Notes: a model not told the origin generated them from the sequence alone. A stretch of 28,359 nt of DNA from CAYHDN01 sp964355425 (GCA_964355425.1 CAYHDN010000004.1:1-28359), one strand, 5' to 3'; counted from the first letter of the stretch, positions 1-7,660 are shown. Numbers and translations: made by a program.

Positions 1-38
1 ACCTCGTAGGTGGAAGTTGAGGTTGCCATTTGCTTCAT
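1..38 (-). CDS. Possible 5' end of a minus-strand gene running off the window
   Basis: Reading leftward from the ATG at 38-36 the frame is open to the window edge and would encode MKQMATSTSTYE. An in-frame TTG at 59-57 is an alternative start. The main support is the consensus promoter just upstream (70-98, minus strand). No Shine-Dalgarno sequence sits at normal distance from the ATG. Only about 12 codons are visible, so the product cannot be named and the transcript could equally be non-coding. Confidence 0.2.
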   Translation of the reverse strand, partial: MKQMATSTSTYE

Positions 39-69
39 GCACACAAGCGCACGAAGCAAGATCACTCCG

Positions 70-98
70 TTTATAGCACAAATTGATTTTTTTGTCAA
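70..98 (-). promoter_or_regulatory. Sigma70-type promoter, minus strand
   Basis: On the minus strand there is TTGACA (98-93), a 17-base spacer and TATAAA (75-70). This is near-consensus and points toward the window start. It is back to back with the plus-strand promoter at 106-134, so the two form a divergent pair. Confidence 0.55.
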
Positions 99-105
99 TT
101 TTTTT

Positions 106-134
106 TTGACATTTTTGGGATATTATGATACAAT
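106..134 (+). promoter_or_regulatory. Sigma70-type promoter of the first GC-rich gene
   Basis: TTGACA at 106-111, a 17-base spacer and TACAAT at 129-134. The predicted transcription start is near 141, leaving a leader of about 24 nt with a GGAG ribosome site at 151-154 ahead of the ATG at 165. Confidence 0.7.
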
Positions 135-164
135 ACAGACATACTAAATCGGAGCGTGATCAGC

Positions 165-632
165 ATGAAGGCGTTGAGTCTGCTGTTGGTCGTTGCTTTA
201 TGTATCACCTGTATTGACGTTCCCGTTGCCGAATAGACGTATCGGGCCGAGGAGTTCACGATCAACTATCCGGACAACTTCTGCCCTCGGCCGCAGCAGT
301 TCGGTGTCATCTTCATCGGACCCAACAACCGCGAAGTGGAGTTCTACTGCTACTCTGCGTGGATGGGCCTCGAAGATGAGAGCCAATACCCCTGGAAGCC
401 AGATGTCAATGAGACTCTGGTCAAGAAGACCTGCGCCAATGGGCGTGAGTATGGGCTGATCCGCGACCCGAATGGGGAATGGTGGACGCGGTACGTGGAG
501 GTCAGGGATGCTATGACACCCTGGAGGGTGTTCAGCATCACCTACAAGTGTGACGATGTATACCGGAAGTACAAGTCCGCCTACAACAAGTTCGTCAACA
601 GTTTCCGGTCGATTGGGGGCGTCGACCTTTGA
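165..632 (+). pseudogene. Secreted protein gene interrupted by an in-frame TAG
   Basis: From the ATG at 165 (GGAG ten bases upstream) the first 23 codons give a typical signal peptide, MKALSLLLVVALCITC followed by IDVPVAE. Then comes TAG at 234-236. The same frame continues open for 131 more codons to TGA at 630-632. That part begins TYRAEEFTINYPDNFC and ends in FVNSFRSIGGVDL, which reads like the mature part of a small secreted protein with several Cys and Trp. A single C-to-T change from CAG would explain the stop. Promoter, ribosome site and terminator are intact, so inactivation is recent, or the stop is a sequencing error or is read through. The best start after the stop is the ATG at 336, which lacks the signal. 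Codons are GC-rich, unlike the rest of the window. The family is not recognised. Confidence 0.6.
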
Positions 633-656
633 TCGGCGGGGCATTGGAATGCACTC

Positions 657-688
657 GCGAGCGATCGGCAGCCGATCGCCCGCTTTTT
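657..688 (+). terminator. Rho-independent terminator after the first GC-rich gene
   Basis: GCGATCGG (661-668) and CCGATCGC (672-679) form an 8-bp stem with a 3-base loop. A run of seven T follows (684-690). Confidence 0.75.
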
Positions 689-689
689 T

Positions 690-920
690 TATTCTGCTTT
701 GTTTTTGAGGGTTGGGGACGCTCCCTAAACAAAGCAATATTTGCAATAAGAGCTGTTTTGTCATAATATTTAATTATGCCAAGTCTCATTCATCTCTCTC
801 TTTATTTTTCTCAAAAGCTTCTACTCCACCAAAAAAATCTACCGGCTTCCTGTGCTGTAAACCATGAATCTTAAAAGCCAAATTTATTTCTGGTATAAAT
901 ATATCTAGATACTGTCTGCC
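690..920 (-). pseudogene. Decayed PD-(D/E)XK endonuclease-like fragment
   Basis: On the minus strand, positions 920-786 hold 44 codons without a start. They include YLDIFIPEINLAF, then IHGLQHRKPVDFFGG and EAFEKNKERDE. This matches, from memory, a common pattern in Vsr-like or homing-type nucleases and their relatives: LDIFIP-x-LNLAIEYDG-x-QH followed by PV-x-FFGG-x-E-x-F and ERD. In such proteins the second acidic catalytic residue lies in the AIE segment; here it reads AFK, so the site seems lost. After TGA at 788-786 a different frame starting at 789 (MRLGIIKYYDKTALI) may be the frameshifted continuation. It is not flanked by a usable start and overlaps nothing functional. Its exact limits are uncertain. 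Confidence 0.5.
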
Positions 921-929
921 TCAAACAAT

Positions 930-958
930 TTGACATCCGGTATATAATATGATATAAA
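930..958 (+). promoter_or_regulatory. Sigma70-type promoter of the second GC-rich gene
   Basis: TTGACA at 930-935, a 17-base spacer and TATAAA at 953-958. The predicted start of transcription is near 965, 34 nt before the GTG at 999. Confidence 0.7.
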
Positions 959-998
959 CTAAATATCAAGCAATCCTCGCCTTAAGGAGGCGGTTGAC

Positions 999-1868
999 GT
1001 GCGGACTATAATCTTGGCTATGCTGTTCGTTGTGTTCTTCACCGTGATCGGCGTAGCGTCATCATCGGCGCAGTGCAACGACCCGGGCGTCATCTACCAC
1101 AAGTGGGTGGCGTTGCAGAGCGATCTGTCCACCATGCATAAGGCCTTCGTCGCCCAGTCTCCGGACATGGCGGCAACTGCCAGTCGCTTGCTGGACCGCT
1201 GGAAGCCGATTGCCAAGCAGTTCCCGACCTGCGATGCTGCCGAGGACCTTTCCGAGATCTTCGGCGGTGTGGTCCATGATGCGATCGACTGCTTCCAGCT
1301 GATCGCTGACGGCCAGATTGGATCAGTCGGAGAAAAGGCAAAGCGGCTGGGCATGATTCAGCGGGCCTTCTATGAAAAGGCCTGGCCTGGGTCGTCGGAC
1401 AGGTTGCTCCCGGCACCACATCGTCGGAACTGGTTCAGCTCCGATCCAACCGACGACCAGCCACAGCCCAAGCCATGGCGGCGTCTAAAGCTCGAGTCGT
1501 ACCGTGGTGGCTGCCAGATCGACCTCAACGACCCACTCGATGACGCCGAGTGCTCACGCGGTCTGCTCCAGATGATAGGAAGACATTTGGCGGAGGATCG
1601 TAGCGAGGTCGAGGCACAGATGAAGAAGAGGGCGGTGATCAACTGGCCTCACTATTTCTTTCACCTCTATCTAGATTGGGCAACTGCGGTAGAGAGTACC
1701 GGCTACAACGAGGAGCTTCGGCAGTTTGCGATGCGAACCGTTCTGGCTCAATTCGACGCTTGGGCCAGGCAATCCCAAACCGGAGAGACCAAGACCCCGG
1801 AGTCCGAGGCCGCCGACCAGCTCTATATCGGGTTCAAGGCCATGCTGCTGCTGACGTACGACCTGTGA
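999..1868 (+). CDS. GC-rich secreted protein of unknown family
   Basis: A 289-residue protein starting at GTG, chosen because a perfect AAGGAGG (984-990) lies eight bases upstream. The N-terminus, MRTIILAMLFVVFFTVIG then VASSSAQ, is a signal peptide with likely cleavage after SSA near residue 24. The remainder is soluble, probably mostly helical, with six Cys in the mature part, as expected for an exported protein, and no lipobox. I recognise no family. Codon choice is strongly G/C at third positions, in contrast to the AT-rich genes after 2300. It shares the build of the gene at 165: consensus promoter, secreted product, own terminator. This looks like acquired cargo, but the donor cannot be told from the sequence. 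Confidence 0.75.
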   Translation: MRTIILAMLFVVFFTVIGVASSSAQCNDPGVIYHKWVALQSDLSTMHKAFVAQSPDMAATASRLLDRWKPIAKQFPTCDAAEDLSEIFGGVVHDAIDCFQLIADGQIGSVGEKAKRLGMIQRAFYEKAWPGSSDRLLPAPHRRNWFSSDPTDDQPQPKPWRRLKLESYRGGCQIDLNDPLDDAECSRGLLQMIGRHLAEDRSEVEAQMKKRAVINWPHYFFHLYLDWATAVESTGYNEELRQFAMRTVLAQFDAWARQSQTGETKTPESEAADQLYIGFKAMLLLTYDL

Positions 1869-1877
1869 CATAACCTG

Positions 1878-1908
1878 ACGGATGACTGTTTGTAGCCATC
1901 CGTTTTTT
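1878..1908 (+). terminator. Rho-independent terminator after the second GC-rich gene
   Basis: ACGGATG (1878-1884) pairs with CATCCGT (1897-1903) around a 12-base loop, followed by a T-run through 1908. Confidence 0.7.
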
Positions 1909-1969
1909 CATTGAAAAATCGCTCTTTTTGCGCTAAGTTTATAATAGTAAATTCCAGTTATCACAAAAA

Positions 1970-2014
1970 CACGCTTCCGCCTCGGCTTTGCCGTAGGCGA
2001 GACGGGAAAGCGTG
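1970..2014. repeat. Long inverted repeat ahead of yebC
   Basis: CACGCTT at 1970-1976 pairs with AAGCGTG at 2008-2014. Inner arms CCGCCTCG and CGAGACGGG pair imperfectly, with a small CGGCTTTGCCG hairpin in the middle. It is GC-rich in an AT-rich gap and resembles dispersed intergenic palindromes. It would sit in the yebC leader just before the ribosome site GGGGAG (2021-2026). Confidence 0.6.
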
Positions 2015-2031
2015 GTCTGCGGGGAGTATAT

Positions 2032-2766
2032 ATGTCCGGACACTCAAAATGGGCGACGACAAAACATAAAAAAGCCATAGTTGATGCCAAACGCTCGGCC
2101 TCTTTTACTAAGCTGGCGAATGTTGTCACAATCGCCGCACGCAACGGAGAAGATCCAGCGATGAACTTTCAGTTGCGACTAGCCATCGATCGGGCAAAGG
2201 CAGCATCGATGCCGAAGGAAAACATCGATCGGGCCCTTCGACGAGCTCCGGGTAAACTCGGCGATAATATCGAAGAGGTTGTCTATGAAGGATATGGCCC
2301 GGGCGGCGTGGCGATTCTGATTCAATGTTTAACTGATAACCGCCTGCGAACCGTCTCAAATATCAGATCATATTTTAACAAATTTGGTGGTGCCCTGGCC
2401 GAAGCCGGAAGCGTGGCATATTTATTTGAAAAAAAGGGTCAAATCATTATTCAAAAATCCAAAACTCAAAATCCAAATGACGAAATTAAAACCCAAGAAG
2501 AAATCGAAGAATTAATTATTAATTCTAGCGCTGAAGATTTTGAGGTAGAAGAAGACATTACTATAGTATATACGGAAGTCTCCAAATTGCAACCAGTTTC
2601 AAAATATCTCGAAGACGCCAGAATCAAAATTGATTCATCGGGGATTATTTATAAGGCAAAATCCACTGTTTCGTTGTCTGATGAAAAAAAAATGTCGCTG
2701 GATAAACTTTTGGACGTGTTGGACTCTGATGATGATGTGGCTGATGTTTATACAAATATCAGCTAG
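2032..2766 (+). CDS. yebC: YebC/PmpR family regulatory protein
   Basis: A 244-residue member of the YebC/PmpR (TACO1) family, close to the usual length of about 240-250. The signature N-terminus MSGHSKWATTKHKK, the PKENIDRA segment, the VYEGYGPGGVA loop and the NIRSYFNKFGG segment are all present. Known members act as transcriptional regulators, and recent work links the family to translation through difficult motifs. The ATG at 2032 has GGGGAG upstream. It lies directly before ruvC, the classic yebC-ruvC neighbourhood. Residues about 140-155 (QKSKTQNPNDEIK) come from a repetitive A-rich stretch at 2451-2485 that looks like an in-frame repeat insertion. The first 300 bases are more GC-rich than the rest. 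Confidence 0.95.
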   Translation: MSGHSKWATTKHKKAIVDAKRSASFTKLANVVTIAARNGEDPAMNFQLRLAIDRAKAASMPKENIDRALRRAPGKLGDNIEEVVYEGYGPGGVAILIQCLTDNRLRTVSNIRSYFNKFGGALAEAGSVAYLFEKKGQIIIQKSKTQNPNDEIKTQEEIEELIINSSAEDFEVEEDITIVYTEVSKLQPVSKYLEDARIKIDSSGIIYKAKSTVSLSDEKKMSLDKLLDVLDSDDDVADVYTNIS

Positions 2767-2851
2767 TCCATAAAGTCGAAAGTCCGTAAAGTCCGTAAAG
2801 TAAAAACAATAATTTTCCATGTATTTTAAAGACTTCATAAACTTTGGACTA
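2764..2851. repeat. AAAGTCC-type repeat and hairpin between yebC and ruvC
   Basis: Tandem units of the type AGTCCGTAAAGT fill 2765-2801. TAGTCC with AAAGT at 2764-2776 is answered by ACTTTGGACTA at 2841-2851, so the whole gap can fold into a hairpin. A sister copy follows ruvC. Confidence 0.65.
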
Positions 2852-2855
2852 AAGT

Positions 2856-3359
2856 ATGAAAATTCTTGGCATTGACCCTGGAACGGCAACTGTCGGCTGG
2901 GGAGTAATCGAAGCCGACGGTCGAAAAATTGGGACGGAAATTATCCCCAAAGTTTTGGGTGCCGGCATTATTTCAACCAAATCACACCTCTCTGACGCCG
3001 AGCGGTTAGAGATTATTTATGACGCCATAAGTGCTATAATTAAAAAAGAGAGGCCTGATTTTGTTGCTGTCGAACAGTTGTTCTTTTTTAAGAATCAAAA
3101 AACAGTCATGACAGTTTCTCAAAGTCGCGGAGCGATACTTTTGGCGGTGAAAAAATCAAAAATACCGCTCTTTGAATTTACACCCCTACAAGTCAAGCAA
3201 GCGGTTTGCGGTTACGGCCGGGCGGATAAAAATCAAATTCAGGAGATGGTAAAAAAATTACTGCATTTAAAAGAAGTTCCAAAGCCTAATGACGTGGCAG
3301 ACGCACTGGCGATAGCGTTGTGTTGCGCACAAAGCCAGTCAAAAGTCGAAAGTCCATAA
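2856..3359 (+). CDS. ruvC: Crossover junction endodeoxyribonuclease RuvC
   Basis: A 167-residue Holliday junction resolvase of normal size. The N-terminal MKILGIDPGTATVGWG supplies the first catalytic Asp (D7). E73 lies in VAVEQLFF, and D146 and D149 in PNDVADALAIALC, so the acidic tetrad is complete. RuvC cuts four-way junctions bound by RuvAB, whose genes are at 11907-13501. The last residues (SKVESP) are encoded by the AAAGTCC repeat at 3343-3371, so the C-terminus has grown into or been overrun by the repeat. There is no clear ribosome site before the ATG; the leader is the hairpin repeat at 2764-2851. Confidence 0.95.
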   Translation: MKILGIDPGTATVGWGVIEADGRKIGTEIIPKVLGAGIISTKSHLSDAERLEIIYDAISAIIKKERPDFVAVEQLFFFKNQKTVMTVSQSRGAILLAVKKSKIPLFEFTPLQVKQAVCGYGRADKNQIQEMVKKLLHLKEVPKPNDVADALAIALCCAQSQSKVESP

Positions 3360-3432
3360 AGTCCGTAAAGTACAAAGAGTTTTATTTCCGAAAACTTTAT
3401 AGACTTTAAAAACTTTATAGACCTTAAGGACT
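3341..3432. repeat. AAAGTCC-type repeat and hairpin between ruvC and galT
   Basis: The direct arm at 3341-3371 contains AAAGTCCATAAAGTCCGT. The opposing arm at 3394-3432 contains ACTTTATAGACTTTA and a second ACTTTATAGACC. The arms are imperfectly complementary and related to the repeat at 2764-2851. The first arm overlaps the ruvC stop region. Confidence 0.65.
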
Positions 3433-3437
3433 GGGAA

Positions 3438-4463
3438 ATGTCTTTAATCGACATCAACAAGCGAATGCAAAAGGAGGGTGGATTTATTCCGCCGATTTTG
3501 CGTCAAAATATCATTACCGGTGATTGGATCGTAATTGCCCCTGGCCGCGCCCGGCGCCCTGATGATTTTATTCATCCAAAGGCCATCGTTTCTAAAAAAA
3601 AGAAGGAGTGCCCGTTTTGTGTCGGCTCGCTAAGCTACAAAGCCAATGAAAAAGTTAGCCGTGGAAGCGAAAATATCTATATAATTGAAAATAAATTTCC
3701 GGCTTTTTACGACCACGCAAAATCAGCCCGCAGTTATTACCCCGAAGATGGATTTTATCGCGAGCGGCCATCGGTTGGCGACCACGAAGTTGTAGTCATC
3801 AAAGACCACAATCAAAAGCTGACAACATTCCCAAAGTCCTTGGCTTCCGAGATGTTTTGGACTATTCTTGAGCGGTATCAGGAAATAAAGAAGGATGACC
3901 AGGTTTCCCAAATTACCCCGATTTATAATCACAGGCCGGAGGCTGGCGCTTCAGTCGAGCATCCACATGCACAGATATTCGCTTCGGGAATAGTTGCTAA
4001 CACAGTAAGCCGCGAGCTTGATGGAGCCGAGCGATATTTCGGTGTCAATGGCGTTTGTGTCTACTGTGATATTGTGAAACACGAACGCAAGGAGAAGTCG
4101 AGAATAATTTATGAAAACGATTACTTTCTGGCTTTCGCCCCATTCGCCTCGCGCTACCCCTTCGAGTCTTGGGTAATTCCCAAAAAACATCAAAGCCAGT
4201 ATGAAACGTCTTCAAAAACAGAAATTAATGAATTTGCCGACGCGACAATGGAGGTCTTGAGCAAACTTGAAAAAACGATTCCCGGATTGCCGCTAAATAT
4301 GTACATCCGAACCCTGCCGACAACAATGGATGAGTGCGATTATTATCACTGGTATTTGGAGATCGCTCCGCGCTTAACTTTATTTGGCGGATTCGAAATG
4401 GGTTCCGGCGTCATCATCAACGTCATTCCGCCGGAAAAAGCCGCAGAGTACTTAAAGAATTGA
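3438..4463 (+). CDS. galT: GalT-like hexose-1-phosphate uridylyltransferase (HIT superfamily)
   Basis: A 341-residue protein of usual GalT length. The HPHAQ segment at residues 175-179 holds the nucleotidylated-histidine motif HxHxQ. C58 and C61 (CPFC) fit the zinc site of the family, and a second pair CVYC lies at 207-210. GalT moves UMP between UDP-glucose and galactose-1-phosphate; related enzymes use other sugar phosphates, so the substrate is open. The ATG at 3438 has AAGGA about nine bases upstream. The sugar-nucleotide role fits the adjoining glycosyltransferase block. Its 3' end overlaps the convergent glycosyltransferase by 12 bases. Confidence 0.85.
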   Translation: MSLIDINKRMQKEGGFIPPILRQNIITGDWIVIAPGRARRPDDFIHPKAIVSKKKKECPFCVGSLSYKANEKVSRGSENIYIIENKFPAFYDHAKSARSYYPEDGFYRERPSVGDHEVVVIKDHNQKLTTFPKSLASEMFWTILERYQEIKKDDQVSQITPIYNHRPEAGASVEHPHAQIFASGIVANTVSRELDGAERYFGVNGVCVYCDIVKHERKEKSRIIYENDYFLAFAPFASRYPFESWVIPKKHQSQYETSSKTEINEFADATMEVLSKLEKTIPGLPLNMYIRTLPTTMDECDYYHWYLEIAPRLTLFGGFEMGSGVIINVIPPEKAAEYLKN

Positions 4464-5660
4464 TTTGTTTCTTCGTCTGATAATTTTTCTAAACAATTGA
4501 AAATAATTGTCTAACATTGTGCTAATCTGATATTTGGCTTGTGCAGTCTCAAAGGCTCTCTGTGCCATTTTTTCTCTTTTTGCCGGATGACTCAAAAGCC
4601 ATTTGACTCTTTCTTCCATTTGATCAATATTTTTTACAATATAACCATTGTAGCCGTTTTTGATTGCCTCGGGAACAACACCAACTGCGTAGGCAACCGG
4701 CGCCATTTTACTTGCCATCGCCTCAATTAAACTTAAGCTAAATCCTTCATATCTAGAGGTCATGATAAAGATATCACCTTTACTTGTGAGATGAGGTAGA
4801 TGATTATATGGCCAGTTTGGGCAAAACTCGATTCCTCTTTTGGTAAAAATTTTTGAATAAAGCTCAACATATTCTGCTTTTTCTTTCGGCACAATTGCGA
4901 TTGCTACTTTCTGGACTTTTTTTCCATCTAAGCGGTCAAAAAGTTCTAGGACTCGGTCGATTCCCTTCGTTTTGAAAGAATTATGTTCGCGTCCCATTCT
5001 GCCAACCCACATTACGATCGGCTTTTTGTTCCAGTTTTTACTAATTTTTTCACAATGCCGGCAACTTACATATTTTTCATCAGTAAACCAGGATTCTTCG
5101 ATGCCATTAGAAACAACTTCAACTTTTTTAGTTTTTGGCGATAAAAAATCCTCTATCTCTCTTTTTACATTTTCCGAAACTGCGACCAAATAATGTGATT
5201 TTTGAATCATAAAATCTTCAATCAGCGCCCAGGTCTCTAGCGACCCCCGCCTAATATCATCAGGAACCAAAGATATTCGCTCCAGTTCTTTGTAGTATTT
5301 CTGATAAAGTGAATACTCCGCCATTTTATGATAATCCCCGGTCAGCTGTTCAAATAATGTTCTGGTAGTGGAGTGAAAAACTGAAATCATTGGAACTTTT
5401 ACCTCTTTATCCAAGAGTCCTAAGGAAATTCCATTAGTGCTGTAAAGCAAATCACATTTATTGGCTTCGTCGATGTGTTCTCTCATTGAAGCCATGGTCA
5501 ATACAGACCCTATCTTTTCAATTTTCCGTAGCTCTTTATTGGTCGGGTAGAAAACTTTGACTTTCGCTCCCCTCTTCTTTAGTCCGGATGCGAATGTTTC
5601 TTCAAAAACTCCCTGCCCGCTTTCTTTTCCTGGAAATAAATATGGCAATCCAATTTTCAT
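4452..5660 (-). CDS. Glycosyltransferase family 4 protein
   Basis: A 402-residue GT-B fold glycosyltransferase. The N-terminal domain starts MKIGLPYLFPGKESGQG, a donor-site loop VMWVGRMG lies near residues 217-223, and the C-terminal EGFSLSLIE at 305-313 is the retaining GT4 EX7E motif, followed by the typical VPEAIKNGYNGYIV segment. It probably adds a sugar to a surface polysaccharide or glycolipid from a nucleotide sugar, at the inner face of the membrane. No transmembrane segment is seen. It is transcribed alone on the minus strand from a divergent promoter shared with the next glycosyltransferase. CxxC at about residues 200-203 is unusual for the family. Confidence 0.88.
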   Translation of the reverse strand: MKIGLPYLFPGKESGQGVFEETFASGLKKRGAKVKVFYPTNKELRKIEKIGSVLTMASMREHIDEANKCDLLYSTNGISLGLLDKEVKVPMISVFHSTTRTLFEQLTGDYHKMAEYSLYQKYYKELERISLVPDDIRRGSLETWALIEDFMIQKSHYLVAVSENVKREIEDFLSPKTKKVEVVSNGIEESWFTDEKYVSCRHCEKISKNWNKKPIVMWVGRMGREHNSFKTKGIDRVLELFDRLDGKKVQKVAIAIVPKEKAEYVELYSKIFTKRGIEFCPNWPYNHLPHLTSKGDIFIMTSRYEGFSLSLIEAMASKMAPVAYAVGVVPEAIKNGYNGYIVKNIDQMEERVKWLLSHPAKREKMAQRAFETAQAKYQISTMLDNYFQLFRKIIRRRNKSIL

Positions 5661-5695
5661 AATTTTTACGATTAAGATTGATAAAATACCCAGTA

Positions 5696-5725
5696 ATTCT
5701 ACCCTAAGAACCCTTCTATTGTCAA
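5696..5725 (-). promoter_or_regulatory. Sigma70-type promoter for the minus-strand glycosyltransferase
   Basis: On the minus strand there is TTGACA (5725-5720), an 18-base spacer and TAGAAT (5701-5696). This gives a leader of about 30 nt before the ATG at 5660. Confidence 0.6.
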
Positions 5726-5733
5726 TGACTTTA

Positions 5734-5742
5734 TGCTATATT
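5734..5742 (+). promoter_or_regulatory. Extended -10 promoter ahead of the glycan operon
   Basis: TG at 5734-5735, one base, then TATATT at 5737-5742. No good -35 is seen at the right distance. The predicted start near 5749 lies downstream of the ATG at 5733, which supports the ATG at 5769 as the real start of the next gene. Confidence 0.45.
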
Positions 5743-5768
5743 TTGAATATATTTTTAACTTGAGCAAT

Positions 5769-6917
5769 ATGAGCGCTAGAAGAAAAATTGGAATGATTTT
5801 GACTCCGGAGAAATTTATGACCGGAGCCCTGTTGATGAACCGTGATATTTATCAATTTTTGAAAAATAAAATAGATATTCATCCAATTATTCCCAAAAAT
5901 GAGGAGTATCTAAATATTCGAAATATCGGTACAATTTTATACTATTTTTCGGCTGTCGACCAAGCCGAAGACTGTGATTTTATCTGGGGGACAAGCATCG
6001 CAACTTTGGGATTTTTCAACCAAAACAAAGTGATTCAGCATTTTCATGGGGTTGATTCAATTGGTCGCCAAGTCGTTCTTGATAATTATAAAAGTCAGTC
6101 AGAAAGCGAAAATAAAGTAACTCAAAAATGGCAGAAAATCTTATTGAACAACAATGATTCAAATTTGGAGGAAGTTAAAAGAGATATTGCAATTTCAGGG
6201 GAAATAGAAAAAATTTGTTGTCAGAAGGCAATTGTGATTATCGCAGTTTCACCCTTGGTTAAGAAACAATTGATAGGAGATTTTGGGGTCAGTTCAGAAA
6301 AAATCAAGGTAATATTGAATGGCATATCAGACTATTGGTTTGAAAATCATGACAGTAAATTTGTTGATGATGCAAAAGTGATTTTTGTTACTAGAGTAAG
6401 TAATTCGTTTTATAACTTGTTGGAAAAAGGCCAAGATAGGGCCTACGAGATCCTGTCCCAACTGGATAATCAGAAAAAAATTTATTCCCATTTATCAACT
6501 TCAAATCCAAGGGAGATAAATGAGTACAAAAAGGTTGTTGAAAATAATACCGGAGCTCAAATAATTATCGGCAAAAATCGAGAGCAATTGGCGCGGGAAT
6601 ATCGTGCGGGTGACATATATTTGGGGACCTCGAGAACAGAGGCCTGCCAGTTAACGTTAATAGAAGCCATGGCTTGCAGAATGTGCCCGGTAACTTATTC
6701 AGTTGGAATTGTTTCAGATTATATCAAAAACGGTATTAATGGCTTTGTGGTAAAATCAATTAAAGAAGCTGTGCACGTAATTGAAAAGTTGAGCAAGGAT
6801 AAAAAACTTCGTGAGACAATTGGTAATAATGCATATTTTACCGCCAAAGAGAATTTTACATATGACCGAATGCTAGACGAATATAGTGAATTTATCTCTA
6901 ATGTAATCAAAGGATAA
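5769..6917 (+). CDS. Glycosyltransferase family 4 protein
   Basis: 382 residues if started at 5769; an earlier ATG at 5733 lies inside the likely promoter. The C-terminal half carries EACQLTLIE (EX7E) and the SVGIVSDYIKNGINGFVV segment, closely parallel to the convergent neighbour at 4452, so the two are probably distant paralogues. The N-terminal donor/acceptor half is divergent and holds QHFHGVD. It is the first gene of a run of co-directional genes reaching to 16317. The role is probably sugar addition to a surface glycan; the acceptor is unknown. Confidence 0.82.
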   Translation: MSARRKIGMILTPEKFMTGALLMNRDIYQFLKNKIDIHPIIPKNEEYLNIRNIGTILYYFSAVDQAEDCDFIWGTSIATLGFFNQNKVIQHFHGVDSIGRQVVLDNYKSQSESENKVTQKWQKILLNNNDSNLEEVKRDIAISGEIEKICCQKAIVIIAVSPLVKKQLIGDFGVSSEKIKVILNGISDYWFENHDSKFVDDAKVIFVTRVSNSFYNLLEKGQDRAYEILSQLDNQKKIYSHLSTSNPREINEYKKVVENNTGAQIIIGKNREQLAREYRAGDIYLGTSRTEACQLTLIEAMACRMCPVTYSVGIVSDYIKNGINGFVVKSIKEAVHVIEKLSKDKKLRETIGNNAYFTAKENFTYDRMLDEYSEFISNVIKG

Positions 6918-6919
6918 TA

Positions 6920-7660
6920 ATGGCAAAAATTAGTTGTGTTATGCCTTGCCGGAATCGTGGCGATATGGTTGATGGCGCAATTCAATCAATTATTGATCAA
7001 ACTATGACCGATTGGGAATTGATTATTATTGACGACCACTCTGATCCGGGAGACAAAACTGAAGAAGTGGTAAAAGGTTTCGCTGATTCTCGAATAAAAT
7101 ATTTCAAACTTGATGATAAATACGGCAAGGCAATATCTTCCGCTAGGAACTTCGGCAATATGTTGGCGACTTCGGAATATATTGCGGTTATGGACTCCGA
7201 TGATCTTTGCTACAACTACAGATTTGACGAGACCCTAAAGGCACTTAAAGAGCCGGGTGCTGATGTTGTTTATGGTGATATTGACTATTGGTATCCCGAA
7301 ACGGGAAAAGTGGAAAAACGGACCGATGAGTACAGAGCGAGAAAGTTTGATCTTAAGGAATATAAAGAGACTAATTTTATTGCCAACGGCACTTGTGCTT
7401 ACAGGCGTGAATTGGCAGTTGATTTTCCTTACAACACATTTTTCCGGGTAGCAGAGGATTATGATTTTTTTTCTCGACTAGCAAAATATGGCTATAAATT
7501 TCATTTTATTGATAAACCATTAATGAAATACCGAGTTCATGAAAAATCAATCACCAAAGAATCACGCTTTGGGTTTAGTTATGGACGTTTAGTAAAATAT
7601 AACCGCGGTTGGATTTCCGAACCGCCTGACATGTACAGGGATGGCCAGTTTTTAGAGTAA
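6920..7660 (+). CDS. Glycosyltransferase family 2 protein
   Basis: A 246-residue GT-A fold enzyme. It opens with ISCVMPCRNRGDMVDGA, has IIIDDHSD at 35-42, and the metal-binding MDSDD at 91-95. No membrane segment is present. It starts two bases after the preceding stop, so it is translationally linked. It transfers a sugar from a nucleotide donor, probably in the same surface polysaccharide pathway as the two GT4 enzymes. The specific donor cannot be read from the sequence. Confidence 0.88.
   Translation: MAKISCVMPCRNRGDMVDGAIQSIIDQTMTDWELIIIDDHSDPGDKTEEVVKGFADSRIKYFKLDDKYGKAISSARNFGNMLATSEYIAVMDSDDLCYNYRFDETLKALKEPGADVVYGDIDYWYPETGKVEKRTDEYRARKFDLKEYKETNFIANGTCAYRRELAVDFPYNTFFRVAEDYDFFSRLAKYGYKFHFIDKPLMKYRVHEKSITKESRFGFSYGRLVKYNRGWISEPPDMYRDGQFLE

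Noticed and set aside
234..236. TAG as a genetic-code change
   Set aside because: TAG terminates yebC at the expected place, and TGA and TAA are also normal stops here.
198..764. Long minus-strand frame opposite the first secreted gene
   Set aside because: It mirrors the GC-rich plus-strand gene, crosses its terminator and reads as composition-driven; the plus strand has promoter, ribosome site and signal peptide.
1090..1419. Arg/Ser/Pro-rich minus-strand frames within 999-1868
   Set aside because: Low-complexity shadows of the GC-rich secreted gene.
2236..2256. CCTTCGACGAGCTCCGGG resembling a dispersed intergenic repeat
   Set aside because: It encodes the conserved YebC segment RRAPGKLG in frame, so resemblance is probably chance.
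2764..3432. Short regular repeats as a CRISPR array
   Set aside because: The units are 11-12 bases, without spacers of constant size, and are arranged as hairpin arms.
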